A stretch of DNA of 52,500 nucleotides from an uncultured Pelagibacteraceae bacterium (GTDB taxonomy: Bacteria; Pseudomonadota; Alphaproteobacteria; Pelagibacterales; Pelagibacteraceae). The translations under genes were made by a program, and so were the position numbers. The stretch spans positions 1-52,500 of the forward strand of contig CACILM010000004.1 of assembly GCA_902587515.1 (NCBI GenBank), read 5' to 3'. Every line of letters starts with the position of its first letter. Within the stretch, counting starts at the first letter, position 1. Positions 16,556 to 25,412 of the stretch are shown piece after piece. Below the pieces are notes generated by a model. The model saw only the letters and a program-made list of their open reading frames with translations. It was not told the origin of the DNA and made no database searches.

Positions 16556-17534
16556 ATCTTAAATCGTTTAAAATTTTTCCCTTAGCTTTTCTTTTTAAAT
16601 GTGCTTCCCCAAGATGACAGACTACACTTCCAGATACATTAGCTCTTGTTTTATAAAAAATTATTTTTTTATTTCGTGAAGTCAATTTTTTTTTAATGTA
16701 AGTACATAATAATGGCTGATTTTCTTTTGGGTATATTAAGTTTTCTGACATAATCTTAGATATTCGCTTTTTGTTAATTTTGACAGAATATTTAAAATCC
16801 TCATAATTTTGTAAAACATCATGCAAAGATAAAATTGTGTGGTATGGACCTGTCATTTTACTATCTAAATGATTTTGAATATTTAGATAAAAAGAGCTCA
16901 TATTATTTTCTGGTAAATTATTAAAAGCTATAAAACTAGCTCCTGTCAATCCAAAAAGACCTTTGCAAGAACTATAAGCTATTACATCAGCCAAGTGATG
17001 ATCGTTTTCCAAACCTATTGAAGCAGTTGCATCTAAAGCTAATTTAGCTTTAGATTTTCTTTTTAATTTATAAAGTTGATTGATCGGTGTTCTCAAGGCT
17101 ATACTTGTTTCTGTGGGACAACCAAAAATCCAGTCATATTTTTTATCAACTGTATCAATCTTGTTCCATCTTACACTTTCTATTCGTTTAATTTTTTTGA
17201 AATTTTTTTTATAAAAATGAGCCATAAATTTTATCCTGTCTGAGTAAACCCCGGTATCAATAATCAAAATCTTTCCATACAAAAAATTTGAAGTTAGAAT
17301 TTCCAGTGCCAAACTCGCAGAACCCTGCATCCTGGCAATGTGTTTATGGGAAGAAATTTTCTTTAACATGTGTAATACTCTTTTTTCAATTTTAAAGTAA
17401 TCTGCATCTCCCCTACCAAAACATGGTCTAATCTTCTGGATATTTTCAGGCAATAAACTTGCTGGTCCAGGAGTAAGAAGACTTTTAATTTTATTTTGAT
17501 TTAATACAAAGTTTGTAAGATTATTTGTTTTCAT
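16548..17534 (-). CDS. phnW: Class V aminotransferase, probable 2-aminoethylphosphonate aminotransferase
   Basis: This 328-aa PLP enzyme of the class V/PhnW branch has LLTPGPASLLPENI at the N terminus (residues 19-32, compare LLTPGPL-TS), RMQGSASLALE in the PLP phosphate region, the cofactor aspartate in LALDATASIG, and the Schiff-base lysine in SSCKGLFG at about 191. It is slightly shorter than typical PhnW (about 365 aa). It overlaps phosphonopyruvate decarboxylase by four bases, so it very likely aminates phosphonoacetaldehyde to 2-aminoethylphosphonate. No phnX (phosphonatase) is nearby, which argues against degradation. Confidence 0.82.
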   Translation of the reverse strand: MKTNNLTNFVLNQNKIKSLLTPGPASLLPENIQKIRPCFGRGDADYFKIEKRVLHMLKKISSHKHIARMQGSASLALEILTSNFLYGKILIIDTGVYSDRIKFMAHFYKKNFKKIKRIESVRWNKIDTVDKKYDWIFGCPTETSIALRTPINQLYKLKRKSKAKLALDATASIGLENDHHLADVIAYSSCKGLFGLTGASFIAFNNLPENNMSSFYLNIQNHLDSKMTGPYHTILSLHDVLQNYEDFKYSVKINKKRISKIMSENLIYPKENQPLLCTYIKKKLTSRNKKIIFYKTRANVSGSVVCHLGEAHLKRKAKGKILNDLRYE

Positions 17535-18658
17535 TTTTTTGAGACAAATTTCATGAATTTTTGTTTATAGTACAGAGTATTTTGCTTTGGTCTACTTAAA
17601 TTTTTTCGATGTCCTTTTTTACATACTATTTCAATAAAAGTATTTTTTTTGTTTTTAAGTGCGAAATCAATCTTATTTTTTAATTGAAGAGAATTTTTAA
17701 CTCTAAATGAGTTACTATAACCCATGTCTCTAGCCACTTTGTAAAATTCAATATTTTCACTGGGAGGTCTTTGTCCCCCTACAGAGTCATGGGCAAAATT
17801 GTTAAATACAACATGAATAAGATTTTTAATTTTTCCACTATTTGCCAGAGCACCTAAATGCATTAATATTGATCCATCACCATCTAAACAGAATATTTTT
17901 TTACTCTTTTTAAATAAAGCTAGACCAGTCGATATAGAAATAGAGTGCCCCATACCGCCAACACACATAAACGTATTATCGTGAGTTTGGTTAATCTCAT
18001 TTAATTCATAAAGTTCTCTTGATAGCATGCCAGTAGTTGAAATTTTTGGATGGCGATAAGGAATATTTTTATAGACTATCTTAAGTGCTTCTTCTCTGGT
18101 TAGAAGATTTGATGTCAAAAATTTATTAATATATTTAGAGTTTTCAAAAGTATTTTTTTTAATTAGTAAAGCAACTATTTTATTTTTCTGTTTGGCATAT
18201 TTAGTGAGGATCATTATATCTTTTTTAAAATTTGATTTATTGTTTATCACTTTAAATTTGATGTCTAAAAGTTTTAACAATTTAGGAGTTATAAGTCCTT
18301 GGCTTAAATGTTGAGGTTCATCATAAATTTGTTTTTTTTTATTTATTTCTCCTCTCCAACCTATTAATAAAAAAATTGGTACACGAAAAACTTTTTTATC
18401 TGATAAAGATATTAAAGGGTTTATCATATTTCCTATGCCAGAATTTTGAAGATATACTAAAGGTATTTTACCAGTAGCCAGATGATAACCTATTGCTAAT
18501 CCTACCGATGAACCTTCATTGGATGAAAGTATGTGATTTTTTTTTTCTTTTATTTGTAAAGTACTACATAAACTCGAAAACATTGAATCTGGAACACCTG
18601 TAAAAAAATTAATTTTATTTTTTTTTAAAGTAGAAATAAATTTTTTTGGATTAATCAT
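17531..18658 (-). CDS. ppd: Phosphonopyruvate decarboxylase
   Basis: This 375-aa TPP enzyme has FFTGVPDSMFSSLC at the N terminus, SSNEGSSVGLAIGYHLATGK (cofactor Glu), YLQNSGIGNMINPL and IGWRGE...DEPQH, all diagnostic of phosphonopyruvate decarboxylase. The TPP pyrophosphate motif GDGSILMHLG...NN lies at about residues 258-285. Decarboxylation to phosphonoacetaldehyde makes the otherwise unfavourable PEP mutase step irreversible. It is first of three overlapping phosphonate genes and lies 20 bp below a glycosyltransferase gene, so it could also be the tail of the long polysaccharide operon. Confidence 0.93.
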   Translation of the reverse strand: MINPKKFISTLKKNKINFFTGVPDSMFSSLCSTLQIKEKKNHILSSNEGSSVGLAIGYHLATGKIPLVYLQNSGIGNMINPLISLSDKKVFRVPIFLLIGWRGEINKKKQIYDEPQHLSQGLITPKLLKLLDIKFKVINNKSNFKKDIMILTKYAKQKNKIVALLIKKNTFENSKYINKFLTSNLLTREEALKIVYKNIPYRHPKISTTGMLSRELYELNEINQTHDNTFMCVGGMGHSISISTGLALFKKSKKIFCLDGDGSILMHLGALANSGKIKNLIHVVFNNFAHDSVGGQRPPSENIEFYKVARDMGYSNSFRVKNSLQLKNKIDFALKNKKNTFIEIVCKKGHRKNLSRPKQNTLYYKQKFMKFVSKK

Positions 18659-18677
18659 AATCTTTAGTTTTATTTAG

Positions 18678-19463
18678 TTAGATATTAAATAATGGTAAAT
18701 TAAATAATTTCTTAATTTGAAGTTTAATTAAATATTTTTTTTGCATAAATAGTGAGAGATTTTTTTTTAGAAATTTACTTTCATTCTCATTTATCCATTG
18801 TTTCAATTCATTTATGTATAAATTACTTTTTTTTATTGTTAAATTTTTTCCATGAATTCTATAATCTGCCAAAACTTTATTTATAAAACCAATATTAGTA
18901 TGCAAACTGAGATGGATGAAAAGATCGAAATCTTCTAGAATATTAAGTTTCTCATTAAATTTTTTTAGTTTAAACAGAGATTTTTCCATTATAACAGTTA
19001 TAATTCCTAATTGATAGTCGTTAAGCAAACTTTGTGTTGTAATTTTTTTGATATATTTTTTTACCTTTTTTTCTTTTATTCGCTTTTTTTGATAAAAATT
19101 ATTTAAATTTGTAAAACAAATTTTAAAATTATTCTTTTTTAAAAATTCCATTTGAATTTTTAGTTTATTTTTAGGCCAAGTATCATCTGTATCAATAAAG
19201 GCTATGTATTTACCTTTTGCTTTTTTAACAGCTAAGTTTCTAGCTTTACCTAGATTTGTTAATTTTTTGCTAAAAAAATATTTAATTTTCTTATTTTTAA
19301 AACTTTCTACTATTTTTCGGCTTTTATCAGTTGATTTATTATCCCAAAGAATAATTTCCCAATTTTTATAAGACTGATTAATTACGCTTGAAATACTTTG
19401 TCTAAGATATTTTTGGGAATTATGACAATTCATTATAATACTTACCAGTGATGATTTAGACAT
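18678..19463 (-). CDS. Family 2 glycosyltransferase
   Basis: This 261-aa GT-A fold glycosyltransferase starts with SLVSIIMNCHNSQKYLRQSI, has WDNKSTDKS, ARNLAVKKAKGKYIAFIDTDD (DxD metal site at about residues 95-97) and EDFDLFIHLSL as the putative catalytic acid region. It transfers a sugar from a nucleotide donor to a growing glycan on the cytoplasmic side; the donor is unknown. It lies between the DegT aminotransferase (15 bp upstream) and ppd (20 bp downstream). It could add the CDP-sugar made by the neighbouring rfbFG-type genes, which is inference. Confidence 0.88.
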   Translation of the reverse strand: MSKSSLVSIIMNCHNSQKYLRQSISSVINQSYKNWEIILWDNKSTDKSRKIVESFKNKKIKYFFSKKLTNLGKARNLAVKKAKGKYIAFIDTDDTWPKNKLKIQMEFLKKNNFKICFTNLNNFYQKKRIKEKKVKKYIKKITTQSLLNDYQLGIITVIMEKSLFKLKKFNEKLNILEDFDLFIHLSLHTNIGFINKVLADYRIHGKNLTIKKSNLYINELKQWINENESKFLKKNLSLFMQKKYLIKLQIKKLFNLPLFNI

Positions 19464-19477
19464 TGTTTTTAAATTAA

Positions 19478-20605
19478 TTATAAATCATTTTTGTAAATTA
19501 GTGATTTTAACTCTCTAGATATAAATTTAATTTGCTTTAAAGTCATATCTGGATGCATAGGTAAAGATAAAATCTGTTTAAAAATTTTTTCCGTATTAGG
19601 AAATTTTTTTGGTGTATCCTTAAATTTTCTATATTTATAATTAGGGAAATAATGTATTCCTGTTTGTATCCCTTTTAAACTCAATTTTTTTCTTAAAAGA
19701 TCTCTCTTTTTTAAATTAACTATCCTAACAATATAAATATGTGGAGAAATATCTTTATAGTTTTTTTTAAAAATTTTTATATATTTGTTGTCTTTAAATT
19801 CCTTATCATAGATTTTACAAATTTTTTTTCTTTTTTTAGATAATAAATTATATTTTTGGAGCTGAGCCAATCCTATACTCGCATTGATGTCGCTCATGTG
19901 ATATCTCCATCCTTGATCTTTTACATCACTTATCCAGCTTCTGTGGCCAAGATAACGCTTTTCAGAGTCATTTGTGATGCCCAAAAGTCTGATATCTCTG
20001 GATTTATTAAAAACCCTTTTGTCATTTGTTACTATGCAACCACCTTCACCAGAAGTAATATTTTTTATACCATCAAAACTAAAACAACTAATATCTCCAA
20101 AACTTCCTATTTTTCTTTTTTTATAAATCGTTCCAAATGCATGAGCCGCATCCTCTATAATTCTCAATTTATATTTTTTTGCTATCAGATAAATTTTATC
20201 CAAATTGTCTGCTGATCCAGTAAGATGAACAGGCATTATTGCCTTAGTTTTTTTTGTAATTTTTTTTTTTAGATCATGAGGACACATATGTAAATTTTCT
20301 AAATCAATATCACACGCCACTGGTTTTGCTCCAGTTGCTGAAATAGCTTGATAAGACGCGACATATGTTAAAGAGGGTACTATGACTTCATCATTTTTAC
20401 TAATTCCACTCGCTTGAAGAGCAACGTGTAATGCAGCTGTACCAGAATTTAAACAGACAACTTTTCTAGAAAAAAATTTTGATAGTTTTGCCTCAAATTT
20501 TTTTACTACTGGCCCCATACCTAAAAAGCCTTTGTTTAAGACTTTAATAACGGCATTTTTCTCTTTTTTTGAAATACATGATTTAGATAGCCTAATTACT
20601 TTCAT
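19478..20605 (-). CDS. DegT/DnrJ/EryC1 sugar aminotransferase
   Basis: This PLP enzyme of about 375 aa acts on nucleotide-linked keto-sugars. The start is ATG at 20605 (MKVIRLSKSCISKKE), four bases after the stop of the upstream cupin gene; a longer in-frame start would overlap that gene. Typical blocks are LNSGTAALHVAL, PSLTYVASYQAI, EDAAHAFG and the Schiff-base lysine in FSFDGIKNITSGEGG at about residue 184. It follows rfbF, rfbG and the cupin gene in the same direction, so the likely substrate is a CDP-4-keto- or 3-keto-6-deoxyhexose. An 11-base A run lies inside it. Confidence 0.88.
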   Translation of the reverse strand: MKVIRLSKSCISKKEKNAVIKVLNKGFLGMGPVVKKFEAKLSKFFSRKVVCLNSGTAALHVALQASGISKNDEVIVPSLTYVASYQAISATGAKPVACDIDLENLHMCPHDLKKKITKKTKAIMPVHLTGSADNLDKIYLIAKKYKLRIIEDAAHAFGTIYKKRKIGSFGDISCFSFDGIKNITSGEGGCIVTNDKRVFNKSRDIRLLGITNDSEKRYLGHRSWISDVKDQGWRYHMSDINASIGLAQLQKYNLLSKKRKKICKIYDKEFKDNKYIKIFKKNYKDISPHIYIVRIVNLKKRDLLRKKLSLKGIQTGIHYFPNYKYRKFKDTPKKFPNTEKIFKQILSLPMHPDMTLKQIKFISRELKSLIYKNDL

Positions 20606-20609
20606 ATTT

Positions 20610-21044
20610 TTAGTTCCATTTATAATCAAATGAATTTTGTTCCTTTCTTAAGATTTCATTTTCTTGATATTTTTTTTCTAAAATATTTAGGATTCTTACC
20701 TTCTTCTTTTTGCTCAAATTTTTGAAGCCATACCAATGCTTATTTGGTATATTTAAAATTCCTTGCTTTTTTTCTGAAAGTAAAAACTTTTTAAATTTTT
20801 TATTTGAAAGAATAACAACTTTGCATCTCCCATTAAGCAAAAAAATATTTTGTTGTAAGTTTTTATGGTACCTCCATGCTTTAATTCTATTTGGATTAAT
20901 CTCTGAAATATAACACTCTACAAAATTTTTCAACGACGTATTTTTTTTTTCTAAAATTTTTATTAAATTCCCATTATTATTTTTAATAGTATAAGAAGGA
21001 AAAAAATTAATTTTTTTACTTTTAATTAAAAGTTTTCTTTTCAT
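20610..21044 (-). CDS. RmlC-like cupin (keto-sugar isomerase or epimerase candidate)
   Basis: This 144-aa protein has a cupin core: CYISEINPNRIKAWRYHKN (compare the H-RG-H-H region of RmlC relatives), LNGRCKVVIL, LNIPNKHWYGFKNL and a short C-terminal helix. Such proteins act as 3,5-epimerases or 3,4-ketoisomerases on nucleotide-linked 4-keto-6-deoxysugars, and the position between CDP-glucose 4,6-dehydratase and an aminotransferase fits. It overlaps the dehydratase gene by 23 bases. Catalytic identity (epimerase or isomerase) cannot be decided by eye. Confidence 0.65.
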   Translation of the reverse strand: MKRKLLIKSKKINFFPSYTIKNNNGNLIKILEKKNTSLKNFVECYISEINPNRIKAWRYHKNLQQNIFLLNGRCKVVILSNKKFKKFLLSEKKQGILNIPNKHWYGFKNLSKKKKVRILNILEKKYQENEILRKEQNSFDYKWN

Positions 21045-22104
21045 ATTCTTTTATCTGTTTTATAGTAAAATCATACATATTTGAATTTTTTCTAAAATAT
21101 ATTTTGTACCAATTTGTAATAAAAATACCTATTTGATCTAAATTTAATAAAGTTTTCCACCTTAATTTTTTATATGCTTTTTGACTGTTTAATTTTAATA
21201 TTTTTGTTTCGTGAAAATTTGATTTTTTTTTAAAAGAATATGAGTTTTTTTTATTCAAGTTTTTTTGTAATAATTTTACTAATTGCATAACGGTATATGT
21301 TTTTTTGAAATTTGGTCCAAAATTAAACGATTCCCCATTTAATTTTTCATTTTTGTTTAAAAAAATTGCCAATTTTAAATAACCAAATAACGGTTCAAGC
21401 ACATGCTGCCACGGTCTTACGGATTTTGGATTTTTAATTTTTGGTTTTAAATTTTTTTTCCATGATCTCATAATATCTGGAATTAATCTGTTTTTTGACC
21501 AATCTCCTCCACCAATCACATTCCCAGCTCTTACAGTACAGAACCTTAAGTTTTTATTTTTTTTTAAAAAGGAGTGGTAATATGCTTGTAATATAATCTC
21601 TGCTGCAGCTTTAGATCCGCTGTACATATCTTGTCCGCCAAGCAAACTGTTTTCTTTGTATCCTGCTTTCTTTTCTAAATTAAAATAACATTTATCACTT
21701 GTAATCATTATACATGAGCACTTGTTGTTTAAAAATGATGATGCGTGTAAGACATTAAGAGACCCTTGCGTGTTCGTATTTACAGTTTCTAATGGACTAG
21801 TGAAAGATTCAGAAATAATTGATTGTGCAGCTAAATGAAATATTATATTTGGCCTTTCTTTTAAAATTATCTTTTTTAATTTTTTATAATTTTCAATATT
21901 TAAATAATAATTCTTAATTTTTTTTTTTAAATTTAAGTTTTCAAAATTTGACGGCTTAGTTGGAATATTTTTAGAAACACCGACAACATTACAGCCTAAA
22001 TTTAACAACCAAGTAGTTAACCAGCTCCCTTTAAAACCAGTATGGCCTGTAATTAGAACTTTTTTGTTTTGATAAAACTTATAAAAATCTATTTTTTTAA
22101 CCAT
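21022..22104 (-). CDS. rfbG: CDP-glucose 4,6-dehydratase
   Basis: This 360-aa extended SDR has an NAD-binding glycine motif TGHTGFKGSWL near residue 19, LAAQSIISESF, and the catalytic Y-x3-K within GGQDMYSGSKAAAEII (about 158-173). It also has TVRAGNVIGGGDWSKNRLIPD and SVRPWQHVLEPL, which are strongly diagnostic of CDP-glucose 4,6-dehydratase. It makes CDP-4-dehydro-6-deoxyglucose from the product of rfbF, whose gene overlaps it by 16 bases. The normal family length is about 360 aa. Confidence 0.94.
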   Translation of the reverse strand: MVKKIDFYKFYQNKKVLITGHTGFKGSWLTTWLLNLGCNVVGVSKNIPTKPSNFENLNLKKKIKNYYLNIENYKKLKKIILKERPNIIFHLAAQSIISESFTSPLETVNTNTQGSLNVLHASSFLNNKCSCIMITSDKCYFNLEKKAGYKENSLLGGQDMYSGSKAAAEIILQAYYHSFLKKNKNLRFCTVRAGNVIGGGDWSKNRLIPDIMRSWKKNLKPKIKNPKSVRPWQHVLEPLFGYLKLAIFLNKNEKLNGESFNFGPNFKKTYTVMQLVKLLQKNLNKKNSYSFKKKSNFHETKILKLNSQKAYKKLRWKTLLNLDQIGIFITNWYKIYFRKNSNMYDFTIKQIKEYEKKTFN

Positions 22105-22847
22105 AAAATTTTATGAGATTTCCATTGATTAACTAATAAATCATGCTCTCTTCTTGTATCCATACACTGCCAAAAATCTTTATGTTTAAATGCTATTAAT
22201 TGTCTTTTTTTTGCTAAATTTTCTAAGGGTTTTTCCTCCAAAACAGTTTTGTCGTTAGTAAGGTATTTAAATATTTTCTTATTAAAAATAAAGAACCCTC
22301 CATTTATCCATCCTTCTCCTGATTGGGGTTTTTCAGAGAACTTCGAGACATTATTTCCATTTATTTTTAAAGCACCAAATCTAGCAGAAGGAATCACTGC
22401 TGTTACTGTACCAATTTTTTTTTGTCTTAAGTGAAATTTGATCAATTTTGATATGTTAATATTTGCTAATCCATCACCGTAAGTTAGCAAAAAGTTTTCT
22501 TCATGATTAAGATATTTTTTTAATCTCAACAATCTTCCACCTGTCATAGTTTTCAAACCTGAAAAGCAAAATTGTATATTCCATTTTAGTGGCTCTTTTT
22601 TTTTCCCGAGATATTTATAATAACTATTGTTTAATTTTGTTAAATTTTTTTTGTTAAAAAAACTTTTAATTAAATTCCCCTTATATCCTAGTGCCAAGAC
22701 AAAATCGTTTATGCCATGTTTTTCGTAAATTTTCATTATATGAAACAAAATTGGAAATTTTCCAATTTTTACCATTGGCTTAGGTTTAGATCGTGTCTCT
22801 TCGGAGAATCTTGTCCCTAAACCACCACATAGAATAACTACTTTCAT
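22089..22847 (-). CDS. rfbF: Glucose-1-phosphate cytidylyltransferase
   Basis: This 252-aa nucleotidyltransferase has the glycine-rich N terminus VVILCGGLGTRFSEETRSKPKPM, which is specific for RfbF-type CTP:glucose-1-phosphate cytidylyltransferase, followed by LALGYKG, LLTYGDGLANI, NGGFFIFNKKIF and the C-terminal WQCMDTRREHDLL. It forms CDP-glucose, the entry to CDP-deoxysugars. It overlaps rfbG by 16 bases and the upstream aminotransferase by four. No rfbH (E1 dehydrase) homologue lies nearby, so the product is probably an amino sugar rather than a 3,6-dideoxyhexose. Confidence 0.95.
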   Translation of the reverse strand: MKVVILCGGLGTRFSEETRSKPKPMVKIGKFPILFHIMKIYEKHGINDFVLALGYKGNLIKSFFNKKNLTKLNNSYYKYLGKKKEPLKWNIQFCFSGLKTMTGGRLLRLKKYLNHEENFLLTYGDGLANINISKLIKFHLRQKKIGTVTAVIPSARFGALKINGNNVSKFSEKPQSGEGWINGGFFIFNKKIFKYLTNDKTVLEEKPLENLAKKRQLIAFKHKDFWQCMDTRREHDLLVNQWKSHKILWLKK

Positions 22848-24154
22848 TTTTCACCACTCAACATTAAACTATTTCTCTTATCATAATTAATTTGATTTCT
22901 GAGCCAATTCCAATTTTCTTTGATAATTTTTTGGTAAGTATTTAATGGAATTTGGATATGTGTTGGAAAATTTACTATATGCTTCGAAACATACTCCGCT
23001 ACAGGACAGGATCCATTTTTGTACTTAATTTCCTTATAATTTCTAGATCTTCCTTCAAAGATGCTACTATACCATATGTCTAAATTAAATTTTTTTTCAA
23101 ATAATTTAATAAACATTTCTTGATCTTTTACTAAGAAAGAATATCTTAACCAACTATACTTTGATACTTTGTTTTTTTTGAGACTATACCATTTAATTTT
23201 TTTTTCAAGATATTGAGAAACTTTGACTCTATGACTAATGTTTTTTTCAATAATTTTTAATTGATTAACTCCTACTAAAGATAAAAAATTACTGTATTTA
23301 CATGGATAATATTTAGGTTTTGTAATTTTTAATTCATCATTAAAATAAAATAAAATATTAAAATAATTTAAAATTAAAAAAATAGGCTTTCCCATCCATA
23401 ATAAATATGGATTAAAAATAATTATCTCTAAAATAAAAGAAAGTAACATTCTTAATTGCCCTATTTTTCCAATTGTAAATAACGATTTATTGAGTTTTTT
23501 TAGTTTCTGGTAAACTTGAAAATTATTAGTTGTAGCAACACCTCCTAAGTGGGTATTCATAATTTTTGAATGATCAAGAGAATAGTAACTTGCATAGGTA
23601 TTTTTATTTTGTTTGTTTTTTAAATCAAAAACATGAGCTTTGTCCTCAATAATTTTTAACTTATGTTTTTTTGCTATTTTGTTTATCTTTTTCATATCAC
23701 AACTTATTCCAAAAGTGTGTTGAACATAAATTGCAATAGTTTTATTTGTAATTTTTTTTTCTATTAGATTTACATCTATATTAAAATTTTTTGGCTCAAT
23801 ATCCACATAAATTGGTCGAGCGCCCGCATAAATAATAGCATTTGGAACTACTGTACATGTGAAAGCTGGTAAAATAACTTGATCTCCTTTTTTAATACTC
23901 ATTGTTTTGAGTATTGAATACAAGGCCATTCTTCCTGACCCATAAGTAAAAGAATATTTGCTTTTACTTTTTTTAGAAAATTGATGTTCAAATTTTTTTA
24001 TTAAATTTTGTTTTTCTTTAACTCCAAATAGGATTTTAAAAAAATAACTTAATAATATTAAAAGTTCTTTTTTTGTATTTGTTCCACAATAAATTCCATA
24101 TCTTAATTTGGGAATATCAGGTAAAAAATTTGAAATTTTTCTTAAAAAAGTCAT
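22844..24154 (-). CDS. DegT/DnrJ/EryC1 family aminotransferase
   Basis: This 436-aa PLP protein is longer than the average sugar aminotransferase. Core blocks are FTYGSGRMALYSIL, LPAFTCTVVPNAIIYAG, IIEDKAHVFD and YYSLDHSKIMNTHLGG, where the lysine (about residue 190) is the expected Schiff-base residue. About 70 N-terminal residues and an aromatic stretch after residue 220 extend the family core. It is not RfbH: that enzyme has His in place of the lysine. It overlaps rfbF and the APH-type kinase by four bases each. The acceptor sugar is unknown. Confidence 0.8.
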   Translation of the reverse strand: MTFLRKISNFLPDIPKLRYGIYCGTNTKKELLILLSYFFKILFGVKEKQNLIKKFEHQFSKKSKSKYSFTYGSGRMALYSILKTMSIKKGDQVILPAFTCTVVPNAIIYAGARPIYVDIEPKNFNIDVNLIEKKITNKTIAIYVQHTFGISCDMKKINKIAKKHKLKIIEDKAHVFDLKNKQNKNTYASYYSLDHSKIMNTHLGGVATTNNFQVYQKLKKLNKSLFTIGKIGQLRMLLSFILEIIIFNPYLLWMGKPIFLILNYFNILFYFNDELKITKPKYYPCKYSNFLSLVGVNQLKIIEKNISHRVKVSQYLEKKIKWYSLKKNKVSKYSWLRYSFLVKDQEMFIKLFEKKFNLDIWYSSIFEGRSRNYKEIKYKNGSCPVAEYVSKHIVNFPTHIQIPLNTYQKIIKENWNWLRNQINYDKRNSLMLSGEK

Positions 24155-24852
24155 ATAATTAAATTTTTTAGAATTTCTTTAAACTTTTTATCAATTATTT
24201 TTGGATAAATTTTATTTGGGTGATCTAAAAATGTTTGTTTCCATTTATCTTTTTTATAAATATTTGTAAAATACTTTATGGGATCTTTTAAAAGTTCTTT
24301 TGAAATATTATATGTCTTCAATTGAAACCACAATTTCTTAAATACTTTTTTTTCATTATTGGTTAAATTTTTATTTATGTCGTATGGAAAAAAAATACTT
24401 GAAATCAACAGATAAACTAAGTCATAACCCCATATCTCGTTGTTTCCAGATAGTTCCCAGTCTATAAACTTTATTTTTTTCCTATAAAATAGAATATTAT
24501 CAACTGTCAAATCTCCATGATAATATACACGCTTTTTTTTTGGCCAAATTTTAATATAATGATTTATCGCGCTTTTAATTAAGTTTTCGTTTTCTATAAT
24601 TGATCTGTAAAAGACATTTTTTTTTGAATTAAATATTTTTATATCTAGGAAATAAAAATTTTTATTTTGATCAAAATCTAATATATTATTTTCTTCTTTT
24701 ATCAATTTACTGTACCATTGGAGACCATTTATTTCATTATTCAGATATCTATAATATTTTTTATTAAAAGTAATTTTTCTTATTAGCTTTTCTTTTGGAA
24801 AATATAAAACTTTTATTTTGTTTTGATCAGAATTTCTTAAAATAGTTGCCAT
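24151..24852 (-). CDS. APH-family small-molecule kinase-like protein
   Basis: This 233-aa protein carries the catalytic loop of the aminoglycoside phosphotransferase/choline kinase fold: YYHGDLTVDNILF (Brenner motif HGDLxxxN, about residues 113-125) and KFIDWELSG (metal-binding Asp). The N-terminal ATP-binding lobe is poorly conserved and short. In polysaccharide clusters such kinases often phosphorylate choline, ethanolamine or sugar acceptors. Next to a CDP-alcohol transferase-like gene and a LicD-like gene, an amino-alcohol kinase role is plausible but unproven. It overlaps the aminotransferase by four bases. Confidence 0.7.
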   Translation of the reverse strand: MATILRNSDQNKIKVLYFPKEKLIRKITFNKKYYRYLNNEINGLQWYSKLIKEENNILDFDQNKNFYFLDIKIFNSKKNVFYRSIIENENLIKSAINHYIKIWPKKKRVYYHGDLTVDNILFYRKKIKFIDWELSGNNEIWGYDLVYLLISSIFFPYDINKNLTNNEKKVFKKLWFQLKTYNISKELLKDPIKYFTNIYKKDKWKQTFLDHPNKIYPKIIDKKFKEILKNLII

Positions 24853-24858
24853 TTATGA

Positions 24859-25329
24859 TTAAAGTTTAGTAAGAAATTTTTTTGATTTAAAAATAAAAAA
24901 CAAATTTTTTATAAATTGAAAAATAAAATAAATTATTGACTTGTAAAATGAGTGAATTTTAATCTGATATAAAAAGTCAGGTACAAAAGAATTTGCATTA
25001 TTTTTATAAAACATAATAAAACTCTTTTTTTTGCTGAATAATAAAAAAATAAATACCGCTAACTTATTTGATAAATTCGATTTATCTGCATTAAAAATTA
25101 AATAGATATTTTTATTATGGTATTTTTTAATTAATTTTGTTGTAAAAAATTTTTTTAACTCAAACAAATGACAAAAAGAGAAAATTAACGAACTGTTGAC
25201 ATCGAATTTTTCATTTAATTTCAAAGTCTTTATTTTTTTTCCTATTAACTTTTGGGATAATTTTTGTTTTTTATCATAAAAAATGTTAATCACATTTTTT
25301 TTTGGTTTATCAAAAAAACTTATCATCAT
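24859..25329 (-). CDS. Unrecognised 156-aa protein
   Basis: I do not recognise this protein. It is rich in Lys, Phe, Asn and Ile, with a hydrophobic stretch at about residues 88-98 (KLAVFIFLLFS) and a strongly hydrophobic, aromatic C-terminal third (YFIFQFIKNLFFIF) that may sit in or on the membrane. There is no signal peptide or catalytic motif. It fits tightly before the APH-type gene (6 bp) and after an 83-bp gap. A shortened glycosyltransferase is possible, but nothing shows it. Confidence 0.45.
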   Translation of the reverse strand: MMISFFDKPKKNVINIFYDKKQKLSQKLIGKKIKTLKLNEKFDVNSSLIFSFCHLFELKKFFTTKLIKKYHNKNIYLIFNADKSNLSNKLAVFIFLLFSKKKSFIMFYKNNANSFVPDFLYQIKIHSFYKSIIYFIFQFIKNLFFIFKSKKFLTKL

Positions 25330-25412
25330 ATTTTTTTAAAATATATTTTTCCTTAAAAATTAAATTTTTGTAACACGAGGTGCTTAAATCGTATTGAGTT
25401 AATCAAAATTTT

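Noticed and set aside
16548-18658. Phosphonate degradation (PhnW/PhnX type) instead of biosynthesis
   Set aside because: There is no phnX phosphonatase, and both PEP mutase and phosphonopyruvate decarboxylase are present, which only make sense in the synthetic direction.
23980-24000. Half palindrome GTTCAAATTTTTT as a fifth operator
   Set aside because: It lies inside a coding region and only one arm matches.
22844-24154. RfbH-type CDP-4-keto-6-deoxyglucose 3-dehydrase
   Set aside because: The position of the RfbH histidine holds a lysine (HSKIMNTHLGG context) and no iron-sulfur cysteine pattern is seen, so it is an ordinary aminotransferase-type protein.
24151-24852. APH-type kinase as an antibiotic resistance gene
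   Set aside because: It overlaps sugar-biosynthesis genes, and the short N-terminal lobe fits small-molecule kinases of polysaccharide clusters better.
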